Positions 22,704-34,118 of a DNA stretch of 63,013 nucleotides are shown one piece after another. The DNA comes from Saksenaea vasiformis B4078 (taxonomy: Eukaryota; Mucoromycota; Mucoromycetes; Mucorales; Saksenaeaceae), in contig JNDT01001824.1 of the NCBI GenBank assembly GCA_000697055.1, positions 1-63,013 of the forward strand, written 5' to 3'. How positions within the stretch are numbered: position 1 is the first letter of the stretch; every line of letters begins with the position of its first letter. The notes below the pieces were generated by a model. The model saw only the letters and a list, made by a program, of their open reading frames with translations, had not been told where the DNA came from and searched no databases. The position numbers were made by a program, and so were the translations under genes.

Positions 22704-25105
22704 TTATTTTTTCCTGTTAGCTTGTACTTGTTCTACGAGAAACTACAACAAGATGTCAATGAGAACAGTAAACTCAGCTTTCTTCTCATCTTTACCTTTA
22801 CTCGCTGTTTGCATTCTTTACGTGTGCGTCCTACCACCATTGCTTCGATATGATCCCATCGATCACCTTCACCAACCCATTTGGGAGGGTATTTTTGCAG
22901 CGCCTTCTCAAGCATTTTCTGTTCTTCAGGTGTCCAAGGTCTTTCTGCATCAGGCATCTTGGTTTTTGGTTTCGTGTCATCATAATTAATTGTCGGTTCT
23001 TCCACCAAATGCTTATCATCATTATGTTTCTTTGAATGCTGCAATTCCGATTTCTCATGCTCAGCAAGCCCGCTAGTTCCTGAATAGAGTGTTAGCGATG
23101 GAAATCACCAACTTTTCTTACCCTTTTTCAAGTCGGAGACACGCTGGATCAATTCAGCCTCAGAACGAACGGGATTGCCACTATGCTGAGCTACATAGTC
23201 TGCTACGACTTGCCACCGACTAGCTGTACCAACAGGGTACTTTTTAGTTGCCTTGATCAATAATGATATTTCCTGTGTCTGCCAGGGATGATGCTGGCGT
23301 TTCTCAGGTTTTCGTGGGGTATCCTCGGACACAACTTTTTGGGAGTCAGCAACTCGGCTTCTCTAATGCTCACTTGCCTGTTTTTCTTGGTTCTGATTTC
23401 TTCTCCTTGAGACCAAGTTCTTTTGCTTTTTGCGAAAGATCGATTTTTCCACTTTTCAACTCTTCTTCCCACGCTTGCATTTGATCCAAATTCAAAGCGT
23501 CCAAAATCAAATCGAGTTGGATCACTCGATCCTGCATCTCCTCGTCTGGTAACGAGTGCATGTGATCCTAATTTGACTCAGGATGACAAATCTTTTCGCA
23601 CCAGTAACTTACCTGTAACAGCGTTTTAATCGTCTTTCTCTCCTTTTTCAATAGTTTCTTTTGTTTCTCTCGCTCCTTTTTTTCTTCCATTGTCTGCTGA
23701 CGTCGTGCTTCCTCTTCCGCTTTACGTCTTTCCTCATCCTATTACCTCTCGTATAAGGATACAGTCTCACATTTATCGCTTCCTACTTTTGACTTTTCTA
23801 TCTGAGCGGCTTTCTGAGCTTCTTCCTTTTCTCGTCGTTTCTCATCTTTGACTTGTTTTTTGTTCTGCTTAAATTTCTGAATACGAGGATCAGATCTTTG
23901 GGCTTGTTCTAAACGTCATGGTCAATTCCTTTGCTTATTCGCAACAAGTAGTATAACGCACCGACAATGCTGCGTAGACGAGCAGTATACTCTTTTCTCC
24001 TTCTGGCACGCTCAGCTCGATTTTTCTTTTCAATGTACCGTTTGTCTTCGCGTCTATCCAAGTTCCGCTTAGCTATAGTTGTTGTAAGATAACAAACTCA
24101 CGTTTCACCCTCATCTTCATCCTTATCCAGGTATTCAAACGACTTCCATGAATCAAAATTGTACCAAAAATCGTAGAATTGAACAACATATTCTTCAGTT
24201 GAATCCATATCACCCAACGCAGGGACATTAGCTCGTTTGGAGAACCTAAACCTATGTTAAACACGTTATACATGTATGTTATGACGTACCTTGCTTCGAG
24301 GTCAAAGATCGGACGGAAAACAGAGAAAAAGTCGTCTGTTTGTTTTAATTTGGGAACCTGTGGATCAGGAATCCCAAAATCAATGGAATCATACAACCTT
24401 CTTCTGGAAGGATCCGAAAGCCATTCATAGGCTGAAACAGTATTTCAATTTTCTATTTCCCCGAAATCCGATTCAAATTTACCTTTAGCAATACACTTGA
24501 AGAACGAATCATCGTTCAGACCGCCTTGTGCAGCTTTCTTGTCAGGGTGATGTCGCAGAACCTTGCGTTTATCTAACTCAATGCCATTTTTTTTTTAGAA
24601 AAAACGACTTCCTGCATTTTCCCACGTTGTACTTACACGCTTGTTTAATCTGCTCTGGTGTTGCTTTGTAGCGAAGATTGGCGAGACCCAAAATCGCGTA
24701 CAAATCATGTTTCTGCTAATGGTTAAACAAATAGCTTTTGCGTTCCATCTTCGCTTTTACCTTCCAATCCCTTGGATCCAACGCGAGCAATGCTCTGGTC
24801 TCAGGAGGCGATTCTTCAAAGTCAGTCGCATTGATATCCTTCTCGCCTTGTCGTTTCAATTCCTCTTCCTGCTCTATTTTGAGCAGTCTTTCGTCTTCTG
24901 AAAAGCTACGTTTATGGATCGCGCGACGTGCATGGCCGAGGAAATGGACATTGATCGGCTCAAGCGTGCGAACGCGTGGCTCTTGCGGTGAAATGTGAAT
25001 GAGGCTTGAACTGGTGTCAATGGAACCAATACCTGTAATGCTCTGATAAATGCGTACAGTTTGATCCTTGTCAAATGTAGGTGGAGGTGAACCAAGTGTC
25101 AACAT
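22704..25105 (-). CDS. ZUO1: Zuotin/MPP11-type ribosome-associated J protein with SANT repeats
   Basis: Hsp40 partner of the ribosome-associated complex, which stimulates Hsp70 on nascent chains at the tunnel exit. The start at 25105 begins the N-terminal region. The J domain begins at DLYAILGL and contains HHPDKK with the HPD triad (about 24550). Then come the zuotin homology region ([18 protein letters not shown]), a long Lys/Glu/Arg ribosome-binding helix (24050-23650), and two SANT/Myb domains, [15 protein letters not shown] and [16 protein letters not shown] last small exon after a short intron gives [12 protein letters not shown] and a TAA at 22704-22706, which resembles the ends of metazoan MPP11. 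Yeast Zuo1 lacks the SANT domains; this gene keeps the animal and plant layout. One junction, just before the HPD exon, could not be phased with certainty. Confidence 0.92.
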
Positions 25106-25378
25106 AACAAGAAGAACCGAGAAGAAAAACAGAGAAAAAATAGAAGCTTTATTTAGCGTGTTGTCGGCATGTCTGGGTGCATTTCTCAGCCAATCAATAT
25201 CGACAATTACGCGTTAGCATTGTTTGAGTTTTAGGGGAATTGAAATCGATCCGTCTCCTTTGGACAATAGATTCGCGAGCTGTTACTGAACTCGAGATGG
25301 GTTGGTCGCCGATGAAAAGGAACAAATAACATCTGCCTTTTCTTGATGTTTTAGTCGTCTTAAATAGAGCACCATGAT

Positions 25379-26844
25379 TTACCATAATTGCTTTGAAAAC
25401 CATTCATGGGCTACGACCGATGGGTGGAAACAATCGACATTGCTGTGGAATCTTCAGAAGAGCTGCTTCATATTTGGTCATCGTACCTTATAGCATCTAT
25501 AGGAAAGCTAAGGATATCTACTGGCAAGGGTTGGTAGGCGACGGCAAAGGTATCGGATGTCTGCTGCGATTCTTGATAGTACGAAGCGATACGATGAAGA
25601 GCGTCGTTATACAACGGTAGAAAGCTTTGAATCACAGAGCGATTCCAAGCTGTATGTGCGCAATTACACTCATAGTTATTCAAGACAAAACTTGAACGAC
25701 GAAATGGTTCGCAATAGCTGGGATAGGCCTTGGTTGCAACGAAGATCTGATCCACTTCAAGCAGACCCACTGTAACCAATCGAGATTTAGTTGTCGGTGA
25801 ACGCTTTGGCAAAAAAGACATTACCAATTTGGACCATGACATTTGGTATATTGCGACGGACACGATCAATGGCCGCCATTACGTTTGTCGCGTAATTTTC
25901 TGGCATGGAGCTTGGTTGGGTACACATGTGGCAGATATCGTTGGAACCAATGAAGACAACTAGCATCTTCCAATCCGAGCGTTGAATTCTCCCTTCTTTG
26001 TAAGCATTGTCTAGTTGTTTAAGGAGATAATCGAGTTCGTGATCAAGGTTGACACTTCGGGCACCTGACTGGGCTGCGTTCAGCATGTCGATGGCAGGCT
26101 TGTACTGATTGACAGGACAAAACGTGTTACCTAAACGAAGCAAAACTATCAAAATGGAAATAATAGATCGGCCATTGCATACCAAAACAGAGACTGAAAA
26201 AGTGCGACCCCACAGAGGACCCATAGAGGTTATGTGAATAGAAATGAAGTATATTTGGAAGTGTCACCACCCCTTCATCCTAGACATGTATTGAGTTGAA
26301 AGAAATTAAGATAAAATAAGCGTTGCTTTTACCCCGCCCATGGCAAAAGAAACACCTCGGTCCTCTTTCAGCGTTTGCTTGCTCAGATAAGCATGATCTT
26401 CAAGACCTTTTGCACCAAAACCAGCCATCACGCTGATAGATGATCAACTTCATTTCGATTCATTCTCTATATTTACCTATCACCGATGCCCATCACCACA
26501 CGGATATCATCAGGTCGAAGATCGTGGACGGAGGTAGGCGGGATTTTTCGTGGTGTTAGCAATGGACATGTCAGATCTAATGGTACAGATGATCCAACTG
26601 TAGACGCTGTCTGCACACCGGGAGGATTTAAAACCAAAGGTAGCAATAAAAGCGTCCCGAGAAATGTCACCAGCGGCAATAAGAAAGCGATGGCCAAAAA
26701 TAGAGGCATTTTGTCAAGATGTCCCCGCGGCAAAGGCAGCACGATTCTTGGAAAACGAGGAGCGTTGTCTCGTTGCTGATGAGGAACCTTCTGTGAAGGA
26801 GTTGATAAAGAAGAAAGAAACGTGTTTCCTTTGACGTAAAACAT
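25379..26844 (-). CDS. Membrane-anchored GDSL (SGNH) phospholipase B1-like hydrolase
   Basis: The start at 26844 gives a short cytosolic part and then a strong membrane segment (about residues 46-70), so it is a type II anchored or secreted enzyme. SGNH blocks are present: GDS with the nucleophile Ser formed across an intron (GDSVMAGFGAKG), GSND (block III), and DCFHPS with the catalytic Asp/His in the last exon. AAQSGARS lies between. Six exons join in frame through short introns (for example near 26478, 26330, 26180, 25800 and 25490). The family hydrolyses acyl esters of phospholipids. An alternative start inside the frame (MPLFLAIAF) would begin just before the membrane helix. The start-codon region is duplicated 1.9 kb away; see findings. 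Confidence 0.88.
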
Positions 26845-27180
26845 AGGTTAACGGATAATGGTGGATAAGATCAGCCCTTTAAGCCATAGAAGCGGTTGGA
26901 AGATATAAAGGAGGTTTATTGATCTTTCTTTTGAAGACGCTATATTTACACACCTGCCGATCAGGCCAGCGCATGTACAAGCATCACATCTAGTTCCTGG
27001 TCACATTCGTTCAGCAGGACATGTGAAATATTCTTTGCACAGACACCATAATCATTGCTCTTCCTCTGGTTTTGTAGTCGAAGTCAACCTTTGTCTGACA
27101 TGTGCTGAGATCTACAAATGTCTTGGCAAGGTTTGGAATTTTTCCTGATGGTTAGCTCTCGGCTCTTTCATCTCGGCATG
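26757..27180 (-). repeat. Duplicated segment, copy A (phospholipase 5' end plus methyltransferase 3' relic)
   Basis: Closely similar to 28670-29090. In this copy the phospholipase start is intact, and the part matching the methyltransferase 3' end is degenerate, with indels and frame breaks. It therefore carries a dead fragment of the methyltransferase gene. Confidence 0.8.
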
Positions 27181-27898
27181 ATATGAATTTCTACTTGGTA
27201 TTGGGGCGTATCAGACCGGCAATGGTTGAATATCAGTATCACGGAGAAGTGGACAATGTCAAGCACCTCTGAGTTTCATCAAAACGTTGGGAGTCACTAG
27301 GGACACTGCAACTGGACATTCCACTAAGCGGATTTTATGCAAAACCACCCAGTATCTCGTGATATCTCCATCATTTAAGATAATCTGAAGTCAGATATTG
27401 ACCGTTGCTTTTAACATATTTCACTATTCTTAAAGATATTCTATTTGACATGGATATCTGTTTTGTGTATCCTGTCAGCTGAGGAGTCTTGTCTTCTTGA
27501 AAGGCTCCCACGTCTAAAGTCTTCCGACTTCCGGCCTCCCACGGTTCGCAGCGCTCCAATAATACGAACAAGATTATAATCCATTAATTCCCAGAAAGAA
27601 ATGGGACTTTATCTCAAGAGGCTTTTGATTTTGAGGAAGCTGGAGTGTCCCGTTGGAACGTCCCCAGTAATTCCTAAACATTACCTGATCTTGACCCAAT
27701 CAAATGTTATGCGCGTCGGCTTCAGTAAACTGGGTATTACGGAAACGGCTAAAACAAGTGACCCATTCAGCAAAAAAAAAAAAAAAAAAAGCATCGACGA
27801 GTCCTCATTAAAGTGTCCAAAGACACCCAAAGACATGCTTGTGCGGATGGCAGATGAAGCGCCTACCCAGACCCGCAAACTGGCCGCAGTGGCGTTGA

Positions 27899-28375
27899 TC
27901 ATATCAGGTAAATATTATTCTGGACACCGCACAAGTGATCTCCATGGAAAATTCTCAGAACAGCAATTGCCAACTGTGCATTCCACTCATAGGCGTGTTC
28001 ATTAAGCTGATTGTTGCAGATCTCCCGTGTCGCTACGTCTGTCGACTCACACACACTCCATGATTCCTTTCCCAACAAATGAGCAAGAACTTGTGAAGAC
28101 GCTAATCCCGATTCTGCAAACGGTTCTCTTAGAAGCCATACTTTGCACAACCACGCACCCACCGAAACTAACTGATTTCTGAGCTGGGAAATTTGGCACG
28201 ACTCCAATTTTTGGTACGGCTCCTGAGAAAAAGTCCTGCAATCGTCTATCATGCAGAGAAAACAAGTGGAGAACGTGCTGTCTTTGGTTATCAACAATGA
28301 CAATGTCCAACAGATTTCTTCTGTCAGGCGGCGAAATTTCGAGATACCTGCTTGCTTTACGGCATCGAAACGCAA
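27899..28375 (-). CDS. Hypothetical ORF, 158 codons
   Basis: Minus-strand open frame with normal protein composition, lying in the 1.5 kb between the two duplicated segments. It contains LLITKDSTFSTCFLCMIDD and HLLGKESWSVCES but no family I recognise. A following frame (27902-27681) could be a further exon. It may be a remnant of material inserted between the duplicated ends. Confidence 0.3.
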   Translation of the reverse strand: MRFDAVKQAGISKFRRLTEEICWTLSLLITKDSTFSTCFLCMIDDCRTFSQEPYQKLESCQISQLRNQLVSVGAWLCKVWLLREPFAESGLASSQVLAHLLGKESWSVCESTDVATREICNNQLNEHAYEWNAQLAIAVLRIFHGDHLCGVQNNIYLI

Positions 28376-28669
28376 GTGAAGAAAGATTGATCGAACGAAG
28401 AAAGGTGTACGTCTCTCGACTACTCGAATCTACGCTTCCATCCCACTTCTCCGGTCGGTATCTCTGTTCACGTCATGTCTTCTACTCTACTCTCATACAC
28501 GTATCTCCTCACACCTGTTTTTATAAACGTGCACAGATTCACATCCTGTTTCGTATTTCGTATTTGGCTTTTGGCGCTTCTTGGCTTTCAATTCCATAAC
28601 TAAGACGAAAATGATAGAAACAAAAGGCATTCTATCGAAGTTTGGCAAGAACATCGTACTTCTTAGAAG

Positions 28670-29090
28670 GGGATGAACATTGTCTGGTTGCTGACAATGA
28701 TGAACCTTTTGTAAAGTGCTGATAAAGAGGAGAGAAATGTGCTACCTTTAACGTAAAACATAAGTTAGTGGATAAAATGAATAAGATCAGCCTTCTTTAG
28801 CCATAGGAGCGATTGGAAGACATGAAGGAGATTTATTGATCTTTCTTTTGAAGACGATATATTTGTACACCCGCCGAGCGGGCCAGTGTAGGTACAAACG
28901 CTGCATCCGGTTCTTGGTCACATTCGTTCAGTAGGACAATGTGAAAATATTCTTTGCACAGATTCCAGAACCGTCGCTCTTCCTCTGCTTCGAAACCTCT
29001 GCGTTTGTAGCCAATGTAAATCTTTGTCTGACATGTGCTGAGATCTACAAATGTCTTGACGAGGTCTTGGAAAAATTCTGCCTCGTACAG
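28670..29090 (-). repeat. Duplicated segment, copy B
   Basis: Second copy of the junction segment at 26757-27180. Here the methyltransferase end is intact and the phospholipase 5' end is the dead copy. Shared landmarks include gatctttcttttgaagacg and tttgtctgacatgtgctgag. Confidence 0.8.
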
Positions 29091-30092
29091 TACATCTGAT
29101 GCCAAGATGATATCCGCCTTTCCGCATGCGGCTGCCTGTTCTGTATCACCCCACAATAATGACCGTGTCTGTACGCGATGTGTACATTCATTGAAAGCTA
29201 CGTTCTGATTGATTAGATCCAAGGCCTCGTCCAACTCCGTAATGACAACGTCGCTAATCTCGGCAAGATAGAGACCGAGAAGTCCGGTCCTAAAAAGAGA
29301 AAAGAAAAAACGGAGAAGGTTATGTTTCATTATCTCTCTGATATCCCAGTGGTCCCATGCTCTTCCTTTTTCTCTTTTTTACCCCGCACTTAGATCGACC
29401 ACCTTACGACCTTGAATTTCTTTTGGCCGGGTATCAATCATGGTTTTGACAAAGTCTAACAGAACCAGGGCAGAATCCCAGATCTTTCCAGGGATGCCTG
29501 CATCCCAGGATTCCTGAATCATGACATTTGAAAATCGACGATAGATAGCGTGAACCATGGGTGTGTTCTCCGGCCATGTCATTACGGAGCCATTGGTAGG
29601 ACTGTAAGCGGGTTCACCATCTACATCAATATGGATGGGTCCAACAATAACGGGTAAAATCGCGTTCGGCATGTGTGGAAACTGATGTACTTGTTCGACG
29701 TAGATATGAAGGTAGCGCGATCCACCCTTTAGAGATTTCTCTGGCGTCTTGGCTGTGACACGATACTCAAACGCGCCACGTCCTGTACCTCGAAATCCTG
29801 CCACTGCTGGTGCATCAGCGTCCTGTGCTTCGCGCCATTCGATCGACCACGCTTCGTCTCGGTGCGCGGGCATATTTGTCTCCAGCAATTCACATGCGAT
29901 GTGAACGATGCCATCTGGTTCAATGTCGGCGCGTCTGAAAAGGCCCAATTCATTCACCAGCAACAGATCAACGCGGTACCAATGGCCAGGAACAACATGG
30001 GTCACCAGAGGAAAACGCAAATTCAGGCGATAAAGTGCAAAGTGGGCCTCTAGCTTGGCTCGAAATACGTCATCACTCAAAACGGTACTCAT
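28833..30092 (-). CDS. Lysine methyltransferase-like protein (methyltransferase 16 family)
   Basis: Start at 30092 (MSTVLSDDVFRAKL). The first exon encodes an N-terminal domain of about 235 residues that I do not recognise. An intron at about 29378-29290 splits the SAM-binding motif I, VVDLSAG then TGLLGLYLA. The acidic strand-2 residue is in VVITELDEALDL. A later strand reads ADIILASDVLYE, as in METTL21/EEF2KMT-type seven-beta-strand protein lysine methyltransferases. These enzymes methylate translation factors or chaperones; the target here is unknown. The frame upstream of 30092 is open to 30218 but gives no better start. Its 3' end is part of a duplicated segment. Confidence 0.82.
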
Positions 30093-30189
30093 GACAAAAG
30101 GACAAGAAAGAGAAAGGTGGCTTGCTTTAACAAAACTACTCTTTTTTAAAGAACATATAATTCCGACACTCTTTGATCCAGGTAAGGTG

Positions 30190-30793
30190 CTAATTGCCAC
30201 TAACACAGATGGCAACACCTAGGATGACCAAAGCCATTCCCAACCAGGCGTCTATTTCTCGTATGAGCAATGGATTTCTATCTTTCTAATTTTTCGATTG
30301 ACAGCGTACCTGCGCCGCCTAGAGGTTCACCGAGAAGCAATCCAGTCAACAAAGAAAAAACAAATGTCAAGGAGTTGGTAATGGGAACAGCTAATGACAT
30401 GTCTGATTTCCCGAGGGTATAGTAGTAAACAACCGAACCGGAGAGGTTCAGAAGCAATGGCAAAACATACTTTTTCAAATAAGATACAAGTGAATTAGTC
30501 TTGTTGAACTTACTTGCCAACGTGTCAAAAGGAACTTGAGCTCAGCAGCCCATTTTTGCATACCACCGTGGGGGTATTTTGCGGACACTTCTTCCAATCC
30601 TGCACTGCCAGCCTTGATCAATGGATTGGTCGAACCCCAACAAATAGCCACTACATAGTCTTTATATCAAGACACTATGACTGTCTACCATTTACCCAAC
30701 ACAAAGCCCGTTAATTGTTCTATAAAAGGAAGACGATGAGAAGGATATAAATCGCCATCGTCATCACTTACGGAAAGCGGAAGGCAAACTCAT
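30190..30793 (-). CDS. TMEM234-family small membrane protein (EamA/DMT-like)
   Basis: Five short exons. MSLPSAF starts at 30793; a very short exon follows; then AICWGSTNPLIK, the family hallmark; a long middle exon with LGKSDMSLAVPITNSLTF; and a last exon ending ICVSGN with TAG at 30190-30192. All joins are in frame. Four predicted transmembrane helices, about 140 residues, the usual size for TMEM234/UPF0546. The family resembles half of a drug/metabolite transporter. Its substrate is not known. Confidence 0.87.
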
Positions 30794-30989
30794 CTCTCTT
30801 CAGAAATGGCTGGAATTGAAAAAGAAGAGAAAAGGGGACGTTAAAATTGGCCTACAGGAAGAAATTAAAGGACTTTTTTTTTTTCTAGCGATTTACTTTG
30901 GACACTTGGATGCTAGCATTAAGGGAAGTGTATTGCAATTACAGTATTTTCCCTTGATTTTGTGTCCATTTGAAATTGCTTGGCCTTAC

Positions 30990-31250
30990 TTCCAAGTCAT
31001 GTGTCAGAGGCTGGGTCTCGTTGTCTCATACAAAGAACGTGTTAAAGCTAGGGCTTGATTGTTTCGTGTCAATGATTGGACCCTCACTATTTCATGCAAA
31101 TGGTGCACCAGGGACAGAGTTCTATTGTCTCATGCAAAAAGCATGTTGAAGGTGGTCTTCTTTTGTCTCGCGCAGAAGGATGTCCAGATATCACTGTGTG
31201 TATGCCAATGGAAACCGTGACTTCGTGCTTCCGAAAGAGCAATTCCTTTT
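30990..31250. repeat. Degenerate tandem repeat with tattgtctcatgcaaa-like units
   Basis: Three or four imperfect copies of a unit containing t(a/c)(g/t)tgtctc(a/g)(t/c)(g/a)ca(a/g) spaced about 55-70 bp. A similar gttcttttgtctcgcag occurs at 36470. Weak and possibly regulatory or mobile-derived. Confidence 0.3.
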
Positions 31251-31291
31251 TGAAAGCTCGACTGCAGACAATAAACCTCCCTTTTTAACGG

Positions 31292-31707
31292 ATGACTCAG
31301 GAACCATTGTTGCCTAAACCAGTGCAGGAGCTCCCAAGACATAATGTGCCTGAAAGAGGCTGGCAGCTTTATTTCCTATGGTCATGGCGAATTGTAGTCT
31401 TTGCTTTATCTGGCTCGACAAGCCTTGCTATTACCAGAGCAGGTTTACTCCATGCAGGTTTCGAAGGTCATCATGGTCCCCTCATTTTTCATGTCTTTTA
31501 AACATGCTTTTGAAATCAGCCGGTACATGGCTTTATTATGTAGTTCTCATTGTCGCTGAGTTGTTCGTTTATACCGGAACCATCCTCGTGATAGGCACCG
31601 TGCTTTGTCAGCCCCGCTTCTTTGCATCCGTTGCGCTGAAGATATGGAGCTGGTTACTGCCACATCAATGGAAGCATCTCTGTGAAAAAAAGCTTAACGC
31701 ATGGTAA
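31292..31707 (+). CDS. Small multi-pass membrane protein, unrecognised
   Basis: Exon 1 (31292 to about 31457) reads from MTQEPLLPKPV to ITRAGLLHA. A GTTTCG..AATCAG intron of about 60 nt then joins in frame to AGTWLYYVVLIVAELF. The stop is at 31705-31707. Three hydrophobic segments and a basic amphipathic C-terminus (HLCEKKLNAW). Family not recognised. Further 5' exons are possible. Confidence 0.45.
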
Positions 31708-31973
31708 ACCTTATCTTATTGTTTCATTGCACATACCAACCCCCCCTTCCCCTTTCAACCCCTAACTCTGTGAAATAAAGCCCGTTGTATTATCATGAAG
31801 ATCTTCGTTTTTTTCTGTTTTGTTTTATTTTATATCTAAGTCAGGAAAGAGGACTGCATAGTTAGGGAAAGGGAAATAATATGCATTGATAGAAGCACAG
31901 GAAGAAAGCAATGAGGGTGAAGAAAGAAGTGGGATTTGTTCTATATCGCATGCGCGTGTAAGTGGGTTCAGCT

Positions 31974-33324
31974 TTAGGGCATTTGTAAGGAATCGTCGTA
32001 ATGAACGGGACAGCCTTTCCCTTTTGATAACCAGTGACATAGACAACGTTGGTGATAGGAACAAAGACAAATCATGCGGGCAATTTTGTCACCTGTAAAA
32101 TGAGGTTTAATCGCTAACCCCCAAAAAAAAAAAAAATGCCCGTGCACTGTACCTGCAGCGAAATCCTCGAAACAGATGGGACATTCATCGTTGAGCTGTG
32201 GTGAATCTCTTGACAGCTCATACACTGATCATTGCTAGGTTCAATTATGGGGAACAGCTCCAGTTTCCAAAGCACTTACCAACATATCGCACGGGTTGGG
32301 CGGGTGGACTACCTTTATTTAAACATATCTGTAGATGACGTTCCTGGTCTGTTTTACGTGTGCCCAAAAATCCAGTACCACATACAGGACATTCGGTCAT
32401 CAAACTTTGCACACTGTCTGATCGTCTCATGCCAACACCATTGTTGTTGTTATGGGAATAGCGAAGGGAAGATGAGGAGGAAAACGGAGGAGGTGAAGGT
32501 GCTCTTTTGGCAATGGGACGGATACACGCGGTGCACACACGTTGAGGATGCATAGCGATGATCGCATAATGTGAAGGATCTGTCATTGGATCCTGAATGA
32601 TCTCATCCACGGGTAACCGTAAACGATGGGTACTACATCGATCACACACAACCTGACCACACCGTCTAAGAAAAGAAGAAAAAAAAAGAATGATTCGTCC
32701 CCATCCAGAATGAAAAACGAGAAGGCTCTACCTGCAATGATGTCGGCGGACAAGAAAGTTAAACCGTCTGCCGCAACGCCGACATTCTGATGCTTGTTGA
32801 TCGGCTTCCCACACCCGCTGTGCTCGAGTAGAATCGACTACGGTTCGTTCAGATCCAATGGTTTGACGTTCTTCCTCTTCATCATCGTCCTCCTCTTCCT
32901 CTTCTTCGTTGTTATGGTTTTGTTCGTTTTCACTTGCATGAAATCCATCTGTATCTGAATATACGGTTTGTTGATTATCCGGTATGTCCATTGGATGGAC
33001 TTCTATGACACGTTCTAAAGGGGTAGTGCTGGAGGAAGGACCATGGTGAGTGTTCACTGTCGTTACAGCTGCAGCGGCGGCGGCAGCAGCGGCTGCTGCG
33101 GCTGCGGCCACAACCGCAGTACATGGCTGATTGGGGGTGTTGAGTTGCGGCTTGGCATTAGTCATGGTTGTGAAGACAGGCGCGCTTTCTGAGCGAGATA
33201 GATGACCAGCCAGATCAGCAGTTGCAGGCTGGTTAGTGTTGTTATCGTTCTCCTCCACTAATTCAGGACGCCTTTGAATTAAGATGGGCGATGACATGGA
33301 AATGTCAAAAGGAGTAACAAGCAA
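31974..33324 (-). CDS. FYVE plus RING zinc-finger protein (Pib1-like E3 ligase)
   Basis: Endosomal ubiquitin-ligase type. The start at 33324 opens a long disordered region with a polyalanine run (about 15 Ala near 33060-33115) and an acidic Glu/Asp run. The FYVE finger follows: CRRCGRRFNFLVRRHHCR, an intron at 32737-32668, then RCGQVVCDRC and VCTACI. The RRHHCR core binds phosphatidylinositol 3-phosphate. Next a small finger CPVCGTGF..HLQIC and finally a RING, CPICFEDF..C.C..H..C..W.., ending GCPVH. The last RING ligand is therefore His rather than the usual Cys, if the frame is right. Two more introns (near 32290-32240 and 32145-32100) join in frame. Yeast Pib1 has the FYVE-RING order and acts at endosomes and vacuoles. 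Confidence 0.85.
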
Positions 33325-34118
33325 AGAGACACTTTAAGAAAGGAAAGAGAGAAAAAGAAAGAGAGAAAAGGGAAAGGGAGGGCTGTTGGAGTGTGTCACA
33401 AGTATGGTGTGACAAGGTACCGAGGCACCACAACACTGCATGAAACTTTTTCGACAACGTGGAGCGGACTATTGCTACAGGACCAACCGAAATGCTTGTT
33501 GTTAATCAACCTACAATCATCTTTTCATCGACTTTTTTAACATTGAATCATGGTTTGCACCTAGAATTAGCATGGCTCGTAGACCAGTAGCTTCGACTTG
33601 TTTCATTTTGTTTCCCATGAACCATGCCTAGAGAGAATTATGCATTCTTTCGGTGGGTACCAATGAATGACAGGATGCTTTATCCTGCGCTGTTTATCTG
33701 TTCAATTATGCGTAATCGCTGCACTAACTACGTGCTAAGAGATATGTACAGCATGTCGAACTTATTTGGGCCATACCTACCTCTATGGAAGGTTTCAAGA
33801 TTGCAATTACTCTTTTCCCGGGAGAAGTTTTACCTTAAGCCTAAATTATGATTCTAGTTTACTGCTTTCGTCCATTTACAGCAAGTGATTGCTGCACAGA
33901 ACGGAAGAGTAATTAGATAACGTTCTACGGATAAGGGAACAGGGCATGGTGTTCGTACGTACACAGCAACGGGTGTCCCGCACGGTCGAAAAAAATCCCG
34001 TCTTTTTCCTTCGACGGGTCGGCAATTTTTTTTTTGTTGTTGTTTGTTCATGTTACAAATCACCACGGGTGGTGGAGATCGTTCACAGAGACAATCCAGC
34101 CCCGGCAACCGAATAGCC

